A stretch of 5,055 bases of DNA from Thermodesulfovibrionales bacterium. Its GTDB lineage: Bacteria > Nitrospirota > Thermodesulfovibrionia > Thermodesulfovibrionales > UBA1546. The notes beneath the pieces were generated by a model. The model saw only the letters and a list, made by a program, of their open reading frames with translations. It made no database searches and was not told the DNA's origin. Where the stretch lies: contig CAKKPR010000070.1 of NCBI GenBank assembly GCA_919901705.1, positions 1 through 5,055 of the forward strand. The letters are read 5' to 3'. A program made the translations under genes and the position numbers. Positions 1-5,055 of the stretch are shown one piece after another (the first letter of the stretch is position 1; every line of letters starts with the position of its first letter).

Positions 1-81
1 GATAATAATTAGGGACACATCCCGCTTTTCTGAATTTGGCAGACACGTGGAAACAATAGTCGCACCTGTGAATTTCAATCG
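1..81. other. Downstream flank of prfA, no supported gene
   Basis: Two minus-strand frames stay open across this stretch, including one from a TTG at 78-76, but neither has a convincing Shine-Dalgarno or a recognisable protein start, and both are cut by the window edge. No T-run terminator follows prfA. The only notable patterns are the interrupted palindrome GGGACACATCCC (12-23, GGGA/TCCC arms) and CACGTG (44-49). Confidence 0.4.
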
Positions 82-1146
82 TTATAGCTCTTTCAGTTTC
101 TCCGCCTGATAATGAGCAATAAGATTATCTATTATCTCATCAATATTGCCTTCAAGAATGCTTTCAAGCCTGTGAAGCGTGAGCCCTATCCTGTGGTCGG
201 TAACCCTGTTTTGCGGGAAATTATATGTCCTTATCCTTTCGCTCCTGTCTCCGGTACCGACCTGCGTCTTTCTGTCAGCAGCGCGTTCTTTATCCTTTTT
301 CGCTATCTCGAGGTCAAGAAGTCTGGAACGTAAAACCTTCATTGCTTTTTCCCTGTTTTTAAACTGGGATCTTTCATCCTGACACTGAACTACAAGGCCT
401 GTAGAAACATGAGTTATCCTTACAGCTGAATAGGTAGTATTAACGCTCTGCCCTCCGGCTCCGGATGAGCAAAACGTATCAATCCTCAGGTCCTTCTCTT
501 CTACCTTGATATCAACGTCTTCAGCCTCGGGCAAAACCGCAACTGTTGCCGCTGATGTGTGAATCCTCCCCGATGACTCTGTAACAGGAACCCTCTGCAC
601 CCTGTGCACCCCGCTTTCATACTTAAGCCTGCTGTATGCGCCCTTCCCTGCAATATTTGCGACTATCTCTTTTAACCCGCCAAGACCTGTCGGGCTGGAA
701 TCTATTACATCAACTTTCCATCTCTTTGCCTCTGCATACTTGGAGTACATCCTGAACAGGCTTGCTGCAAAAAGAGAGGCCTCCTCACCGCCTGTGCCGG
801 CCCTTATCTCAAGAATAACGTTCTTATCATCCCTGGGGTCTCTTGGCAAAAGCATAATCCTGAGTTCTTCTTCAATCCTGGGTTTCTTCTCCTTGAGCTC
901 ATTAAGCTCCGCCTGTGCAAGCTCCCTCATTTCATTATCGCTGCCTTTCAGAATCTCCTCTGCACCCTCCATGTCAGATAACAGCTTTATGTATTCACGG
1001 ATCTTCTCAACAAGAGGACGTAAATCTGACTGTTCCTTGGAATATTTCTGATACTCCTGCGGCGCAGACAAGACCTTCGGGTCTACCATCATCCCTGTCA
1101 GCTTTTCATATCTTTCTTCTATTGTAAGAAGTTTTTCAAGAAACAT
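82..1146 (-). CDS. prfA: Peptide chain release factor 1
   Basis: RF1 recognises UAA and UAG in the ribosomal A site and triggers peptide release. The 354-residue product has normal family length and looks intact. The helical domain 1 covers about 1-100. The codon-recognition domain contains HRVQRVPVTESSGRIHTS, with the RF1-type PxT tripeptide at Pro187-Val188-Thr189; RF2 would have SPF. The catalytic GGQ is Gly231-Gly232-Gln233 within SSGAGGQSVNTT, and Gln233 is the expected PrmC methylation site. The C-terminal region keeps QCQDERSQ, RIRTYNFPQNRVTDHRI and LEGNIDEII. The ATG start has GAGG six bases upstream and overlaps the end of the DUF1385 gene by 11 nt, indicating translational coupling. 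In many genomes prmC follows prfA. Only 81 bases remain downstream here and no prmC start is evident in them. Confidence 0.98.
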   Translation of the reverse strand: MFLEKLLTIEERYEKLTGMMVDPKVLSAPQEYQKYSKEQSDLRPLVEKIREYIKLLSDMEGAEEILKGSDNEMRELAQAELNELKEKKPRIEEELRIMLLPRDPRDDKNVILEIRAGTGGEEASLFAASLFRMYSKYAEAKRWKVDVIDSSPTGLGGLKEIVANIAGKGAYSRLKYESGVHRVQRVPVTESSGRIHTSAATVAVLPEAEDVDIKVEEKDLRIDTFCSSGAGGQSVNTTYSAVRITHVSTGLVVQCQDERSQFKNREKAMKVLRSRLLDLEIAKKDKERAADRKTQVGTGDRSERIRTYNFPQNRVTDHRIGLTLHRLESILEGNIDEIIDNLIAHYQAEKLKEL

Positions 1147-2014
1147 TTTTTACCTCAAATTCCAGGGCCTCTTTTAACGCTGTTATTGCAACCTCTATCT
1201 GCCTGTCATCAGGCTCCCTGGTTGTGAGTCTCTGTAAAAGCAGCCCCGGCATGATCATAAAATTCATAACTGGATTGTCTTTCATCTTTGATGAGAATCT
1301 CAGAAGTTCATAGGAAAGGCCGGCTATCACTGGAATAAGCACAAGCCTTGCAAGAAACTTGTAAATAAATGGCCATGACTGCGGGATAAAAGAGAATATA
1401 AGAATGCTTGTTACCATGACTATAAGAAGAAAGCTTGTACCGCATCTCGGGTGGAGAGGGCTGAAATGCCTCACATTTTCCACATTAAGTTCCTCCCCTG
1501 CCTCGTATGCATGTATTACCTTATGTTCTGCTCCATGGTATTCAAATATCCTCCTCATCTCTTTCCAGAGCCCGATTCCCGTAACATAAATCAGAAATAC
1601 AAAAACCCTGATAATCCCGTCAACGAGATTAAAAATAAATGAACTTCCGGCAACAGAATTAAACACAAAACCGAGAAGCTTTGTCCCATATAACGGGAGC
1701 AATATGAAAAGTCCAATACCGATAATAAATGCAAAGCCGATTGTCAGGCTGATAACCATCGGGCTCATGGGCTTTTCATCCTCATCGTACGCCTTGCTTG
1801 CTGAAAACTCTATCGCCTTTATGCCGAGAAACATCGCATGAAATAAGGCTACAACTCCCCTCAGCATCGGCACCTTTAATATCTTCGGCAGTTCAAGCAG
1901 CGGCTCCCTTTTTACATGAATATCCCCCTTCATGTCCCTGACCGCCACGGTCCAGCCTTTAGGGGCCTTCATCATCACACCTTCTATTACTGCCTGTCCG
2001 CCTATGTTTTTCAT
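1136..2014 (-). CDS. DUF1385 / YqhQ-family membrane protein
   Basis: This is a member of the DUF1385 (YqhQ, COG3872) family, called a predicted metal-dependent enzyme but, to my knowledge, without established activity. From the ATG at 2014 it has 292 residues. Family landmarks are the N-terminal GGQAVIEGVMM (5-15), HGAEHKVIHAYE (160-171), and HPRCGTSFLL (188-197); the His, Glu and Cys residues could bind metal. About four hydrophobic segments lie near 86-108, 126-150, 193-210 and 216-240, so it is an inner-membrane protein with a soluble N-terminus and C-terminus. The frame stays open back to a GTG at 2098, but those 28 extra residues translate the inverted repeat and lack family features. 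AAAGGA seven bases before the ATG supports the shorter form. It overlaps prfA by 11 nt, so the two are probably co-translated. The family call is firm; function is unknown. Confidence 0.92.
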   Translation of the reverse strand: MKNIGGQAVIEGVMMKAPKGWTVAVRDMKGDIHVKREPLLELPKILKVPMLRGVVALFHAMFLGIKAIEFSASKAYDEDEKPMSPMVISLTIGFAFIIGIGLFILLPLYGTKLLGFVFNSVAGSSFIFNLVDGIIRVFVFLIYVTGIGLWKEMRRIFEYHGAEHKVIHAYEAGEELNVENVRHFSPLHPRCGTSFLLIVMVTSILIFSFIPQSWPFIYKFLARLVLIPVIAGLSYELLRFSSKMKDNPVMNFMIMPGLLLQRLTTREPDDRQIEVAITALKEALEFEVKNVS

Positions 2015-2021
2015 GCTATTA

Positions 2022-2027
2022 TCCTTT
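2022..2027 (-). promoter_or_regulatory. Shine-Dalgarno that decides the DUF1385 start
   Basis: AAAGGA on the minus strand stands 7 bases before the ATG at 2014. No comparable site precedes the longer GTG alternative at 2098, which lies immediately after the rpmE terminator. Confidence 0.65.
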
Positions 2028-2044
2028 AGTAGTGTCCCCAAATA

Positions 2045-2070
2045 TGAGATTGCTTCGCTGCGCAATCTTA
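2045..2070. repeat. REP-like inverted repeat upstream of the DUF1385 gene
   Basis: AGATTGC (2047-2053) and GCAATCT (2062-2068) form a perfect 7-bp inverted repeat around the 8-base loop TTCGCTGC. A G-U and a T-A pair extend it to 9. The wording (GAGATTGCTTCGCTGCG...) resembles the dispersed repeat GAGATTGCTTCGC...GCAATGAC that I recall from many bacterial genomes, but the right half here diverges. It lies between the rpmE terminator and the probable DUF1385 start, in the leader of that gene. Whether it is a mobile-type repeat or a local RNA hairpin cannot be told from one copy. Confidence 0.5.
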
Positions 2071-2094
2071 CATTCATCTCTACTGCTTTATCAA
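2065..2094 (-). promoter_or_regulatory. Possible weak promoter for DUF1385-prfA
   Basis: On the minus strand TTGATA (2094-2089, five of six -35 bases) is followed after 18 bases by TAAGAT (2070-2065, four of six -10 bases). It is the only candidate I see after the rpmE terminator. Its -10 overlaps the inverted repeat. It would start transcription near 2058, which fits translation from the ATG at 2014 and not from the GTG at 2098. The match is mediocre; terminator read-through is the alternative. Confidence 0.3.
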
Positions 2095-2113
2095 ACACCT
2101 GCTTACACCCAAC

Positions 2114-2149
2114 AAAAAAGCCGTCCTGACGTAATGCCTGGACGACTTT
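2114..2149 (-). terminator. Rho-independent terminator after rpmE
   Basis: On the minus strand GTCGTCC (2146-2140) pairs with GGACGGC (2126-2120), with one G-U pair and a 13-base loop. Flanking AAA/TTT can extend the stem to 10 bp, and a run of six T (2119-2114) follows. It begins about 15 bases after the rpmE stop and closes that transcription unit ahead of the DUF1385 gene. On the plus strand the following bases are only TTTAAATT and there is no upstream plus-strand gene, so I assign it to the minus strand. Confidence 0.85.
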
Positions 2150-2164
2150 AAATTGCGAGCGTAT

Positions 2165-2371
2165 CTACTTATTCTTTTTTGCGTACTTCTTCTTAAACTT
2201 CTCTACTCTGCCTTCTGCATCCAGTATCTTCTGTTTTCCAGTAAAGAACGGATGGCACATAGAGCAGATATCCACATGAAGCTTTGGTTGCGTTGACCTT
2301 GTGGTAAAAGTCTCCCCACAGGCACATACTGCCTTTATCTCTTTATATTCCGGATGAATTCCTTCCTTCAA
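2165..2371 (-). CDS. rpmE: 50S ribosomal protein L31, zinc-binding type
   Basis: L31 is a small protein of the large ribosomal subunit that contributes to the bridge between subunits. The 68-residue product has the family's length and landmarks: IHPEYKEI near the N-terminus, RSTQPKLHVDICSMCHPFFTGKQ in the middle, and a Lys-rich C-terminus. Cys16, Cys18, Cys36 and Cys39 (CxC and CxxC) make it the zinc-carrying C+ form rather than the cysteine-free paralogue that replaces it under zinc starvation in some bacteria. The start codon is TTG (2371-2369). I accept it because it gives the expected N-terminus (MKEGIHPEY) and sits 6 bases after a perfect AAGGAGG. The gene has its own promoter and terminator, so it is probably monocistronic, with possible read-through from the PilZ gene. 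Confidence 0.97.
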   Translation of the reverse strand: MKEGIHPEYKEIKAVCACGETFTTRSTQPKLHVDICSMCHPFFTGKQKILDAEGRVEKFKKKYAKKNK

Positions 2372-2377
2372 CTCAAA

Positions 2378-2384
2378 CCTCCTT
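2378..2384 (-). promoter_or_regulatory. Ideal Shine-Dalgarno before the rpmE TTG start
   Basis: The minus strand reads AAGGAGG, then six bases, then TTG. A maximal anti-SD match paired with a weak start codon fixes the non-ATG start of rpmE. Confidence 0.85.
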
Positions 2385-2417
2385 AAATGATTTCATCTAT
2401 TATAAAAGATTTCATCT
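2384..2417 (-). repeat. Direct repeat flanking the rpmE -10 box
   Basis: On the minus strand AGATGAAATC occurs at 2417-2408 and again at 2398-2389, 19 bases apart. One varying base and a shared TTTA extend the match to 14 of 15 (2417-2403 and 2398-2384). One copy lies in the promoter spacer and the other just downstream of TATAAT, over the expected transcription start. It could be a tandem operator for a regulator binding one face of the helix, or a small replication-slippage duplication; the sequence alone does not decide. Confidence 0.6.
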
Positions 2418-2428
2418 GATTTTGGCAA
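2399..2428 (-). promoter_or_regulatory. Sigma70-type promoter for rpmE
   Basis: On the minus strand there is a -35 hexamer TTGCCA (2428-2423, five of six consensus bases) and a perfect -10 TATAAT (2404-2399), separated by 18 bases. It lies in the 78-nt gap between the PilZ gene and rpmE. It would start transcription near 2392, giving a leader of about 20 nt that includes the rpmE Shine-Dalgarno. There is no hairpin terminator between the PilZ gene and this promoter, so read-through from the acc operon may also reach rpmE. A near-perfect direct repeat spans the -10 (see the repeat entry). The call is by eye, with no start-site data. Confidence 0.75.
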
Positions 2429-2449
2429 GAAAACAGCTCAATTAAAACC

Positions 2450-2743
2450 CTATCCTTCTATATATTGCTTTATTTTTGCGGCATCCTCTTCAGACATATC
2501 AACAAACTGCACCCCGATTCCAACATTTGGCTGGGCATGCTGAACACGCGCCATTGCCTTAACAGGCATATTGTTAATCTTAAACCTTATCTCAAATACT
2601 GCACCGGTTATAAAATTGGCCTGCGTGTAAATATACATCCCCTCCATGCTTATGTCCAGGGCCTCTGCCTTTATTATCCCGTTAATTATCACATCCTTCT
2701 GTACTAAGGACCTCTTGGCCCGCCTGTCTTTTTCCTCGTTCAC
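2450..2743 (-). CDS. Single-domain PilZ protein, probable c-di-GMP receptor
   Basis: This 97-residue protein consists of essentially one PilZ domain. PilZ proteins bind cyclic di-GMP and pass the signal to motility, exopolysaccharide or other targets. Both ligand-binding signatures are visible: RxxxR as R7-R8-A9-K10-R11, and DxSxxG as D30-I-S32-M-E-G35. They are followed by the beta-rich core (MYIYTQ, AVFEIRFKI, VKAMARVQH) and the late GIGVQFVDMS strand typical of the fold, then a short helix. No signal peptide, membrane segment or output domain is present, so it is cytoplasmic and probably acts on a partner. The start codon is GTG, sharing the four bases GTGA with the accC stop (2740-2742). 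GAGGTG lies 5 bases upstream inside accC, which suggests translational coupling. The family call is firm. The target is unknown, and neighbourhood alone does not prove an effect on acetyl-CoA carboxylase. Confidence 0.9.
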   Translation of the reverse strand: MNEEKDRRAKRSLVQKDVIINGIIKAEALDISMEGMYIYTQANFITGAVFEIRFKINNMPVKAMARVQHAQPNVGIGVQFVDMSEEDAAKIKQYIEG

Positions 2744-4122
2744 TGTTTCACCTCGTTGCGAGCCGGGCCCGGCTGTGCCGCGCCATTTAATTTCTCAAGG
2801 AATCCCGTATTGAACTCGCCTTTTATAAAGTCAGGCTGTGTAACAACCTTTTTGTGAAATGGGATCGTTGTTTTTATGCCTTCGATAATAAACTCATCAA
2901 GCGCACGCTTCATTCGCGAAATTGCCTCTTCCCTGGTTTTACCGTACACAATGACCTTTGCTATCAAAGAGTCATAGTATGACGGCACTGTCCAGCCGGT
3001 ATAAATAGCAGTGTCAACTCTCACGCCAGGTCCGCCCGGCAGGGATAAAAATGTAATCTTGCCGGGAGACGGGATAAAACGCTCCGGATCTTCTGCATTT
3101 ATCCTGCATTCTATAGAATGGCCGGATATCTTTATCTGGTGCTGCTTATATTCTATCGGAAATCCGGCGGCAAGTTTTATCTGCTCTTTTATCAGGTCTA
3201 TTCCGCTGACCATCTCTGTGACAGGATGCTCAACCTGAACCCTTGTATTTATCTCCATGAAATATATATTTCCTTCCATATCTACAATAAACTCTATAGT
3301 TCCGATGTTTTTATACTTAATAGCCCTTGCTGCCCTTACTGCGAGTTCTCCGATTTTTTTCCTGAATTTCTCTGTCGAAACAGGAGATGGTGATTCCTCT
3401 ATCAGTTTCTGATGCCGCCTCTGTATTGAACAGTCTCTTTCTCCAATGTGTATGACATTACCTTTGCTGTCTGCCATTATCTGGACTTCAATATGTCTCA
3501 TCTCGGGTATATATTGCTCAACATAGAGCTCACCATTTCCAAATGCAGCAAAGGCCTCGCGCTGTGCCATATAAAATGCATGCTCAAGTTCACTCTCTTC
3601 CTTGACAATCCTCATCCCCCTGCCGCCGCCGCCGGCAGACGCCTTCATGATAACAGGGAACCCGATCTTCTTTGCCACCTTCATTGCGAGTTCTTCCGAG
3701 ATAACAGGACCGTCGCTTCCCGGAACAATAGGGATGCCCCGTCTTTTCATTATCTGCCTTGCCTTTGCCTTATCTCCACCGACCCTGATATTTTCCGGGG
3801 TAGGGCCAATAAAGGTTATGCCTGATGTAGTACATGCCTCCGCAAAATGAGGATTTTCCGAAAGAAAGCCATATCCCGGATGCACAGCCTCTGAATCGGT
3901 TATTTCAGCTGCGCTTAAAATACCCGGTATATTCAGATAACTCTGCGCAGAATTTGCAGGGCCTATACAGACCGCCTCATCTGCAAACCTGACGTGCAGG
4001 GCCTCTTTCTCTACATCCGAGTATACAGCCACTGTTTTTATGCCAAGTTCCTTGCAGGCGCGTATAATCCTTACAGCAATCTCGCTTCGATTTGCTACAA
4101 GAATTTTTTTAAATAATTCCAT
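2740..4122 (-). CDS. accC: Biotin carboxylase subunit of acetyl-CoA carboxylase
   Basis: AccC uses ATP and bicarbonate to carboxylate the biotin on AccB. I start it at the ATG at 4122 (MELFKKILVANRSEIAVR, 460 residues). The frame extends seven codons further to a TTG at 4143, but that would overlap accB and has no Shine-Dalgarno, whereas AAGGAG lies just before the ATG. The order is biotin carboxylase N-domain (about 1-110), ATP-grasp domain (about 115-330) and C-domain (about 335-445). By alignment from memory with the E. coli enzyme, ATP-binding and catalytic residues are present: Lys118, Lys160, glycine-rich loop GGGGRGM (164-170), His210, Lys239, Glu277, Glu290, Arg294-Glu298 in NTRVQVEHP, and Arg340. 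The last dozen or so residues (ending GPARNEVKQ) exceed the usual C-terminus, and their DNA carries the pilZ Shine-Dalgarno. A stand-alone pyruvate carboxylase A subunit is the alternative, but the adjacent accB argues for AccC. Confidence 0.97.
   Translation of the reverse strand: MELFKKILVANRSEIAVRIIRACKELGIKTVAVYSDVEKEALHVRFADEAVCIGPANSAQSYLNIPGILSAAEITDSEAVHPGYGFLSENPHFAEACTTSGITFIGPTPENIRVGGDKAKARQIMKRRGIPIVPGSDGPVISEELAMKVAKKIGFPVIMKASAGGGGRGMRIVKEESELEHAFYMAQREAFAAFGNGELYVEQYIPEMRHIEVQIMADSKGNVIHIGERDCSIQRRHQKLIEESPSPVSTEKFRKKIGELAVRAARAIKYKNIGTIEFIVDMEGNIYFMEINTRVQVEHPVTEMVSGIDLIKEQIKLAAGFPIEYKQHQIKISGHSIECRINAEDPERFIPSPGKITFLSLPGGPGVRVDTAIYTGWTVPSYYDSLIAKVIVYGKTREEAISRMKRALDEFIIEGIKTTIPFHKKVVTQPDFIKGEFNTGFLEKLNGAAQPGPARNEVKQ
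2749..2754 (-). promoter_or_regulatory. Shine-Dalgarno for the PilZ gene, inside accC
   Basis: The minus strand reads GAGGTG, then AAACA, then the GTG start. This site lies in the final codons of accC and decides the GTG start, since no ATG in the frame precedes the RxxxR motif at a usable distance. Confidence 0.7.
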
Positions 4123-4125
4123 AGT

Positions 4126-4131
4126 CTCCTT
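4126..4131 (-). promoter_or_regulatory. Shine-Dalgarno that fixes the accC start
   Basis: AAGGAG on the minus strand overlaps the accB TAA stop (4130-4132) and stands only 3 bases before the ATG at 4122. The spacing is short, but there is no comparable site before the longer TTG alternative at 4143. Confidence 0.6.
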
Positions 4132-4558
4132 ACACCGGCTCAATCAGGAAAAGCGGTTCGCCATATTCCACTGACTGCCCGTTTTCAACGAGCATCCTGA
4201 CGACCACGCCTTCCGCCTCGCACTCTATCTCATTCATAAGTTTCATGGCCTCTATAATGCACAACACCTGCCCTTTTTTCACCCTGGAACCTGCCTGCAC
4301 AAATGGCTCTCCCTCTGGAGATGAGGCCCTGTAGAAGGTGCCTACTATCGGTGATGTTACCGTTATAAGCCGCTGGTTTTCCTCAGATATTTCAGATGAG
4401 GGCTTCTCCTGCGCAACTACCGGCCTTGACAGCTCTATGGAAGACAGAAGTTTTTCCCTTTTTATCTTGACCTTGCTGCCGTTTTTCTCTATTTGAAGTT
4501 CTGTAATGTCCGTTTCTTTAAGCAGTTCTATAAGTCCTTTTAAATCTTCAAGTTCCAT
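4130..4558 (-). CDS. accB: Biotin carboxyl carrier protein of acetyl-CoA carboxylase
   Basis: AccB is the swinging-arm subunit of acetyl-CoA carboxylase. Its biotin is carboxylated by AccC and then delivers CO2 to acetyl-CoA at AccAD, the first committed step of fatty acid synthesis in the cytoplasm. At 142 residues it is slightly short for the family. Residues 1-36 form the usual N-terminal segment (LKGLIELLKETDITELQIEKNG), followed by a short polar linker to about 62. The biotinyl/lipoyl domain runs from about 63 to 142. The biotin-attachment motif is EAMKLMNEI with Lys106 as the modified residue. The 'thumb' insertion typical of AccB rather than other biotinyl domains is seen at about 77-90 (RASSPEGEPFVQAG). 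The start is ATG, preceded by a GGGGG Shine-Dalgarno-like run that abuts the efp stop. accC follows after 7 nt. Confidence 0.97.
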   Translation of the reverse strand: MELEDLKGLIELLKETDITELQIEKNGSKVKIKREKLLSSIELSRPVVAQEKPSSEISEENQRLITVTSPIVGTFYRASSPEGEPFVQAGSRVKKGQVLCIIEAMKLMNEIECEAEGVVVRMLVENGQSVEYGEPLFLIEPV

Positions 4559-4566
4559 ATTTCCCC

Positions 4567-5055
4567 CTACTTAACTCTCTCTATATATTCTGATGTCCTT
4601 GTGTCAACCTTTATTATATCTCCCTCGTTTAAATGAAAGGGGACCCTGACTACTGCCCCTGTTTCCAGGGTTGCAGGCTTTCCGCCGCCTGAAGCCGTAT
4701 CTCCCTTGAAACCTGCAGGGTCTGTCTTTACAATCCTGAGTTCCGCAAATGTTGGAATCTCCAGGCTGATAGGCATGCCTTTATGATACAGTATTTTGAC
4801 CATCATATTTTCTTTAAGAAATTTCTTTGCCTCGCCAATATGGTCCTGTGTGAGCGGAACCTGTTCATATGTCTCTGAATCCATAAAATAATACACCTCA
4901 TCCTGAGCGTACAGATACTGCATAGTCTTATCTTCAAGCCCGGGGGTCTCTAATTTTTCCCCTGATCTGAACGTCTCCTCAAGGACAGCCCCTGTCTTGA
5001 TGTTTCTCATTTTTGTCCTGACAATAGCTCCGCCCCTGCCCATCTTGACATGCTG
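4567..5055 (-). CDS. efp: Elongation factor P, 5'-truncated by the window edge
   Basis: EF-P binds between the ribosomal P and E sites and relieves stalling at polyproline stretches. The 162 residues visible cover the end of the KOW-like N-terminal domain, the central OB domain and the C-terminal domain. The C-terminal domain carries the family signature around KPATLETGAVVRVP and ends in VDTRTSEYIERVK. The frame stays open to base 5055 and its first residues (QHVK) match the conserved HVKPGKGGA region. The ATG at 5043 is therefore internal, and roughly 25-30 N-terminal residues lie outside (family length about 185-188). The tip loop reads HVKMGRGGA: the residue equivalent to the modified Lys34 of E. 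coli is Arg (AGG codon, 5035-5037), and the usual Pro two positions earlier is Met. The gene is followed after 8 nt by accB, with the stop codon touching the accB Shine-Dalgarno. The identity is very secure; the modification state is unknown. Confidence 0.96.
   Translation of the reverse strand, partial: QHVKMGRGGAIVRTKMRNIKTGAVLEETFRSGEKLETPGLEDKTMQYLYAQDEVYYFMDSETYEQVPLTQDHIGEAKKFLKENMMVKILYHKGMPISLEIPTFAELRIVKTDPAGFKGDTASGGGKPATLETGAVVRVPFHLNEGDIIKVDTRTSEYIERVK

Noticed and set aside
44..49. CACGTG as a regulatory site.
   Set aside because: A six-base palindrome is expected by chance and no promoter or known bacterial regulator site accompanies it.
2015..2098. A 28-residue N-terminal extension of the DUF1385 protein from a GTG start at 2098.
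   Set aside because: It translates a REP-like inverted repeat, has no Shine-Dalgarno and begins right after the rpmE terminator. The family N-terminus and a good ribosome site fit the ATG at 2014.
2114..2149. The hairpin as a bidirectional terminator or an attachment site.
   Set aside because: The T-run lies only on the minus-strand side, there is no converging plus-strand gene, and no integrase or tRNA is nearby.
3448..3825. A plus-strand frame of about 125 codons opposite accC, and several others opposite prfA, the DUF1385 gene and accC.
   Set aside because: They run antisense to confidently identified genes and have no recognisable domains. The seven confident genes all lie on the other strand.
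4123..4143. A seven-residue longer accC from a TTG at 4143.
   Set aside because: It would overlap the accB 3' end without any Shine-Dalgarno. The ATG at 4122 gives the conserved AccC N-terminus and has AAGGAG upstream.
4567..5043. EF-P as a complete gene starting at the ATG at 5043.
   Set aside because: The frame is open to the window edge and encodes the conserved HVK residues before that Met, so the true start is outside the window.

Overview
All seven genes in this window lie on the minus strand, so transcription runs from high to low coordinates. The gene set is bacterial housekeeping. In reading order it is: efp (elongation factor P, 5' end cut by the window edge), accB (biotin carboxyl carrier protein), accC (biotin carboxylase), a single-domain PilZ protein, rpmE (ribosomal protein L31), a DUF1385/YqhQ-family membrane protein, and prfA (peptide chain release factor 1). 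The many plus-strand open frames are antisense shadows of these genes.

Two, perhaps three, transcription units can be argued. The first, entering from the right edge, is efp-accB-accC-pilZ. Its gaps are 8 and 7 nt, and accC and pilZ overlap by the four bases GTGA. The second is rpmE. It has a strong sigma70-type promoter (-35 TTGCCA, -10 TATAAT), an ideal Shine-Dalgarno, a TTG start and its own hairpin-plus-T-run terminator. The third, after a short spacer holding a REP-like inverted repeat, is the DUF1385 gene and prfA, which overlap by 11 nt. The first 81 bases lie downstream of prfA and hold no gene I can support.

Functionally there is a translation theme: EF-P relieves stalling, L31 is a large-subunit protein and RF1 terminates at UAA/UAG. 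There is also a fatty-acid theme: AccB and AccC form the biotin half of acetyl-CoA carboxylase. A probable cyclic-di-GMP receptor is translationally linked to the fatty-acid pair. The rpmE-DUF1385-prfA order is a neighbourhood I recall from other bacteria. The efp-accB-accC order is also common.

The host is a bacterium of moderate GC content. The gene order, the Zn-type L31 and the YqhQ homologue beside prfA suggest a deep-branching Gram-negative such as Nitrospirota or a deltaproteobacterial (Desulfobacterota-like) lineage. This is inference from general impression, not a computed placement. No mobile gene, CRISPR array, tRNA or rRNA was seen. I found no convincing new multi-gene system. The points most worth checking are the PilZ gene in the acc operon, the Arg-tipped EF-P, the direct repeat across the rpmE promoter, and the uncharacterised DUF1385 gene coupled to prfA.
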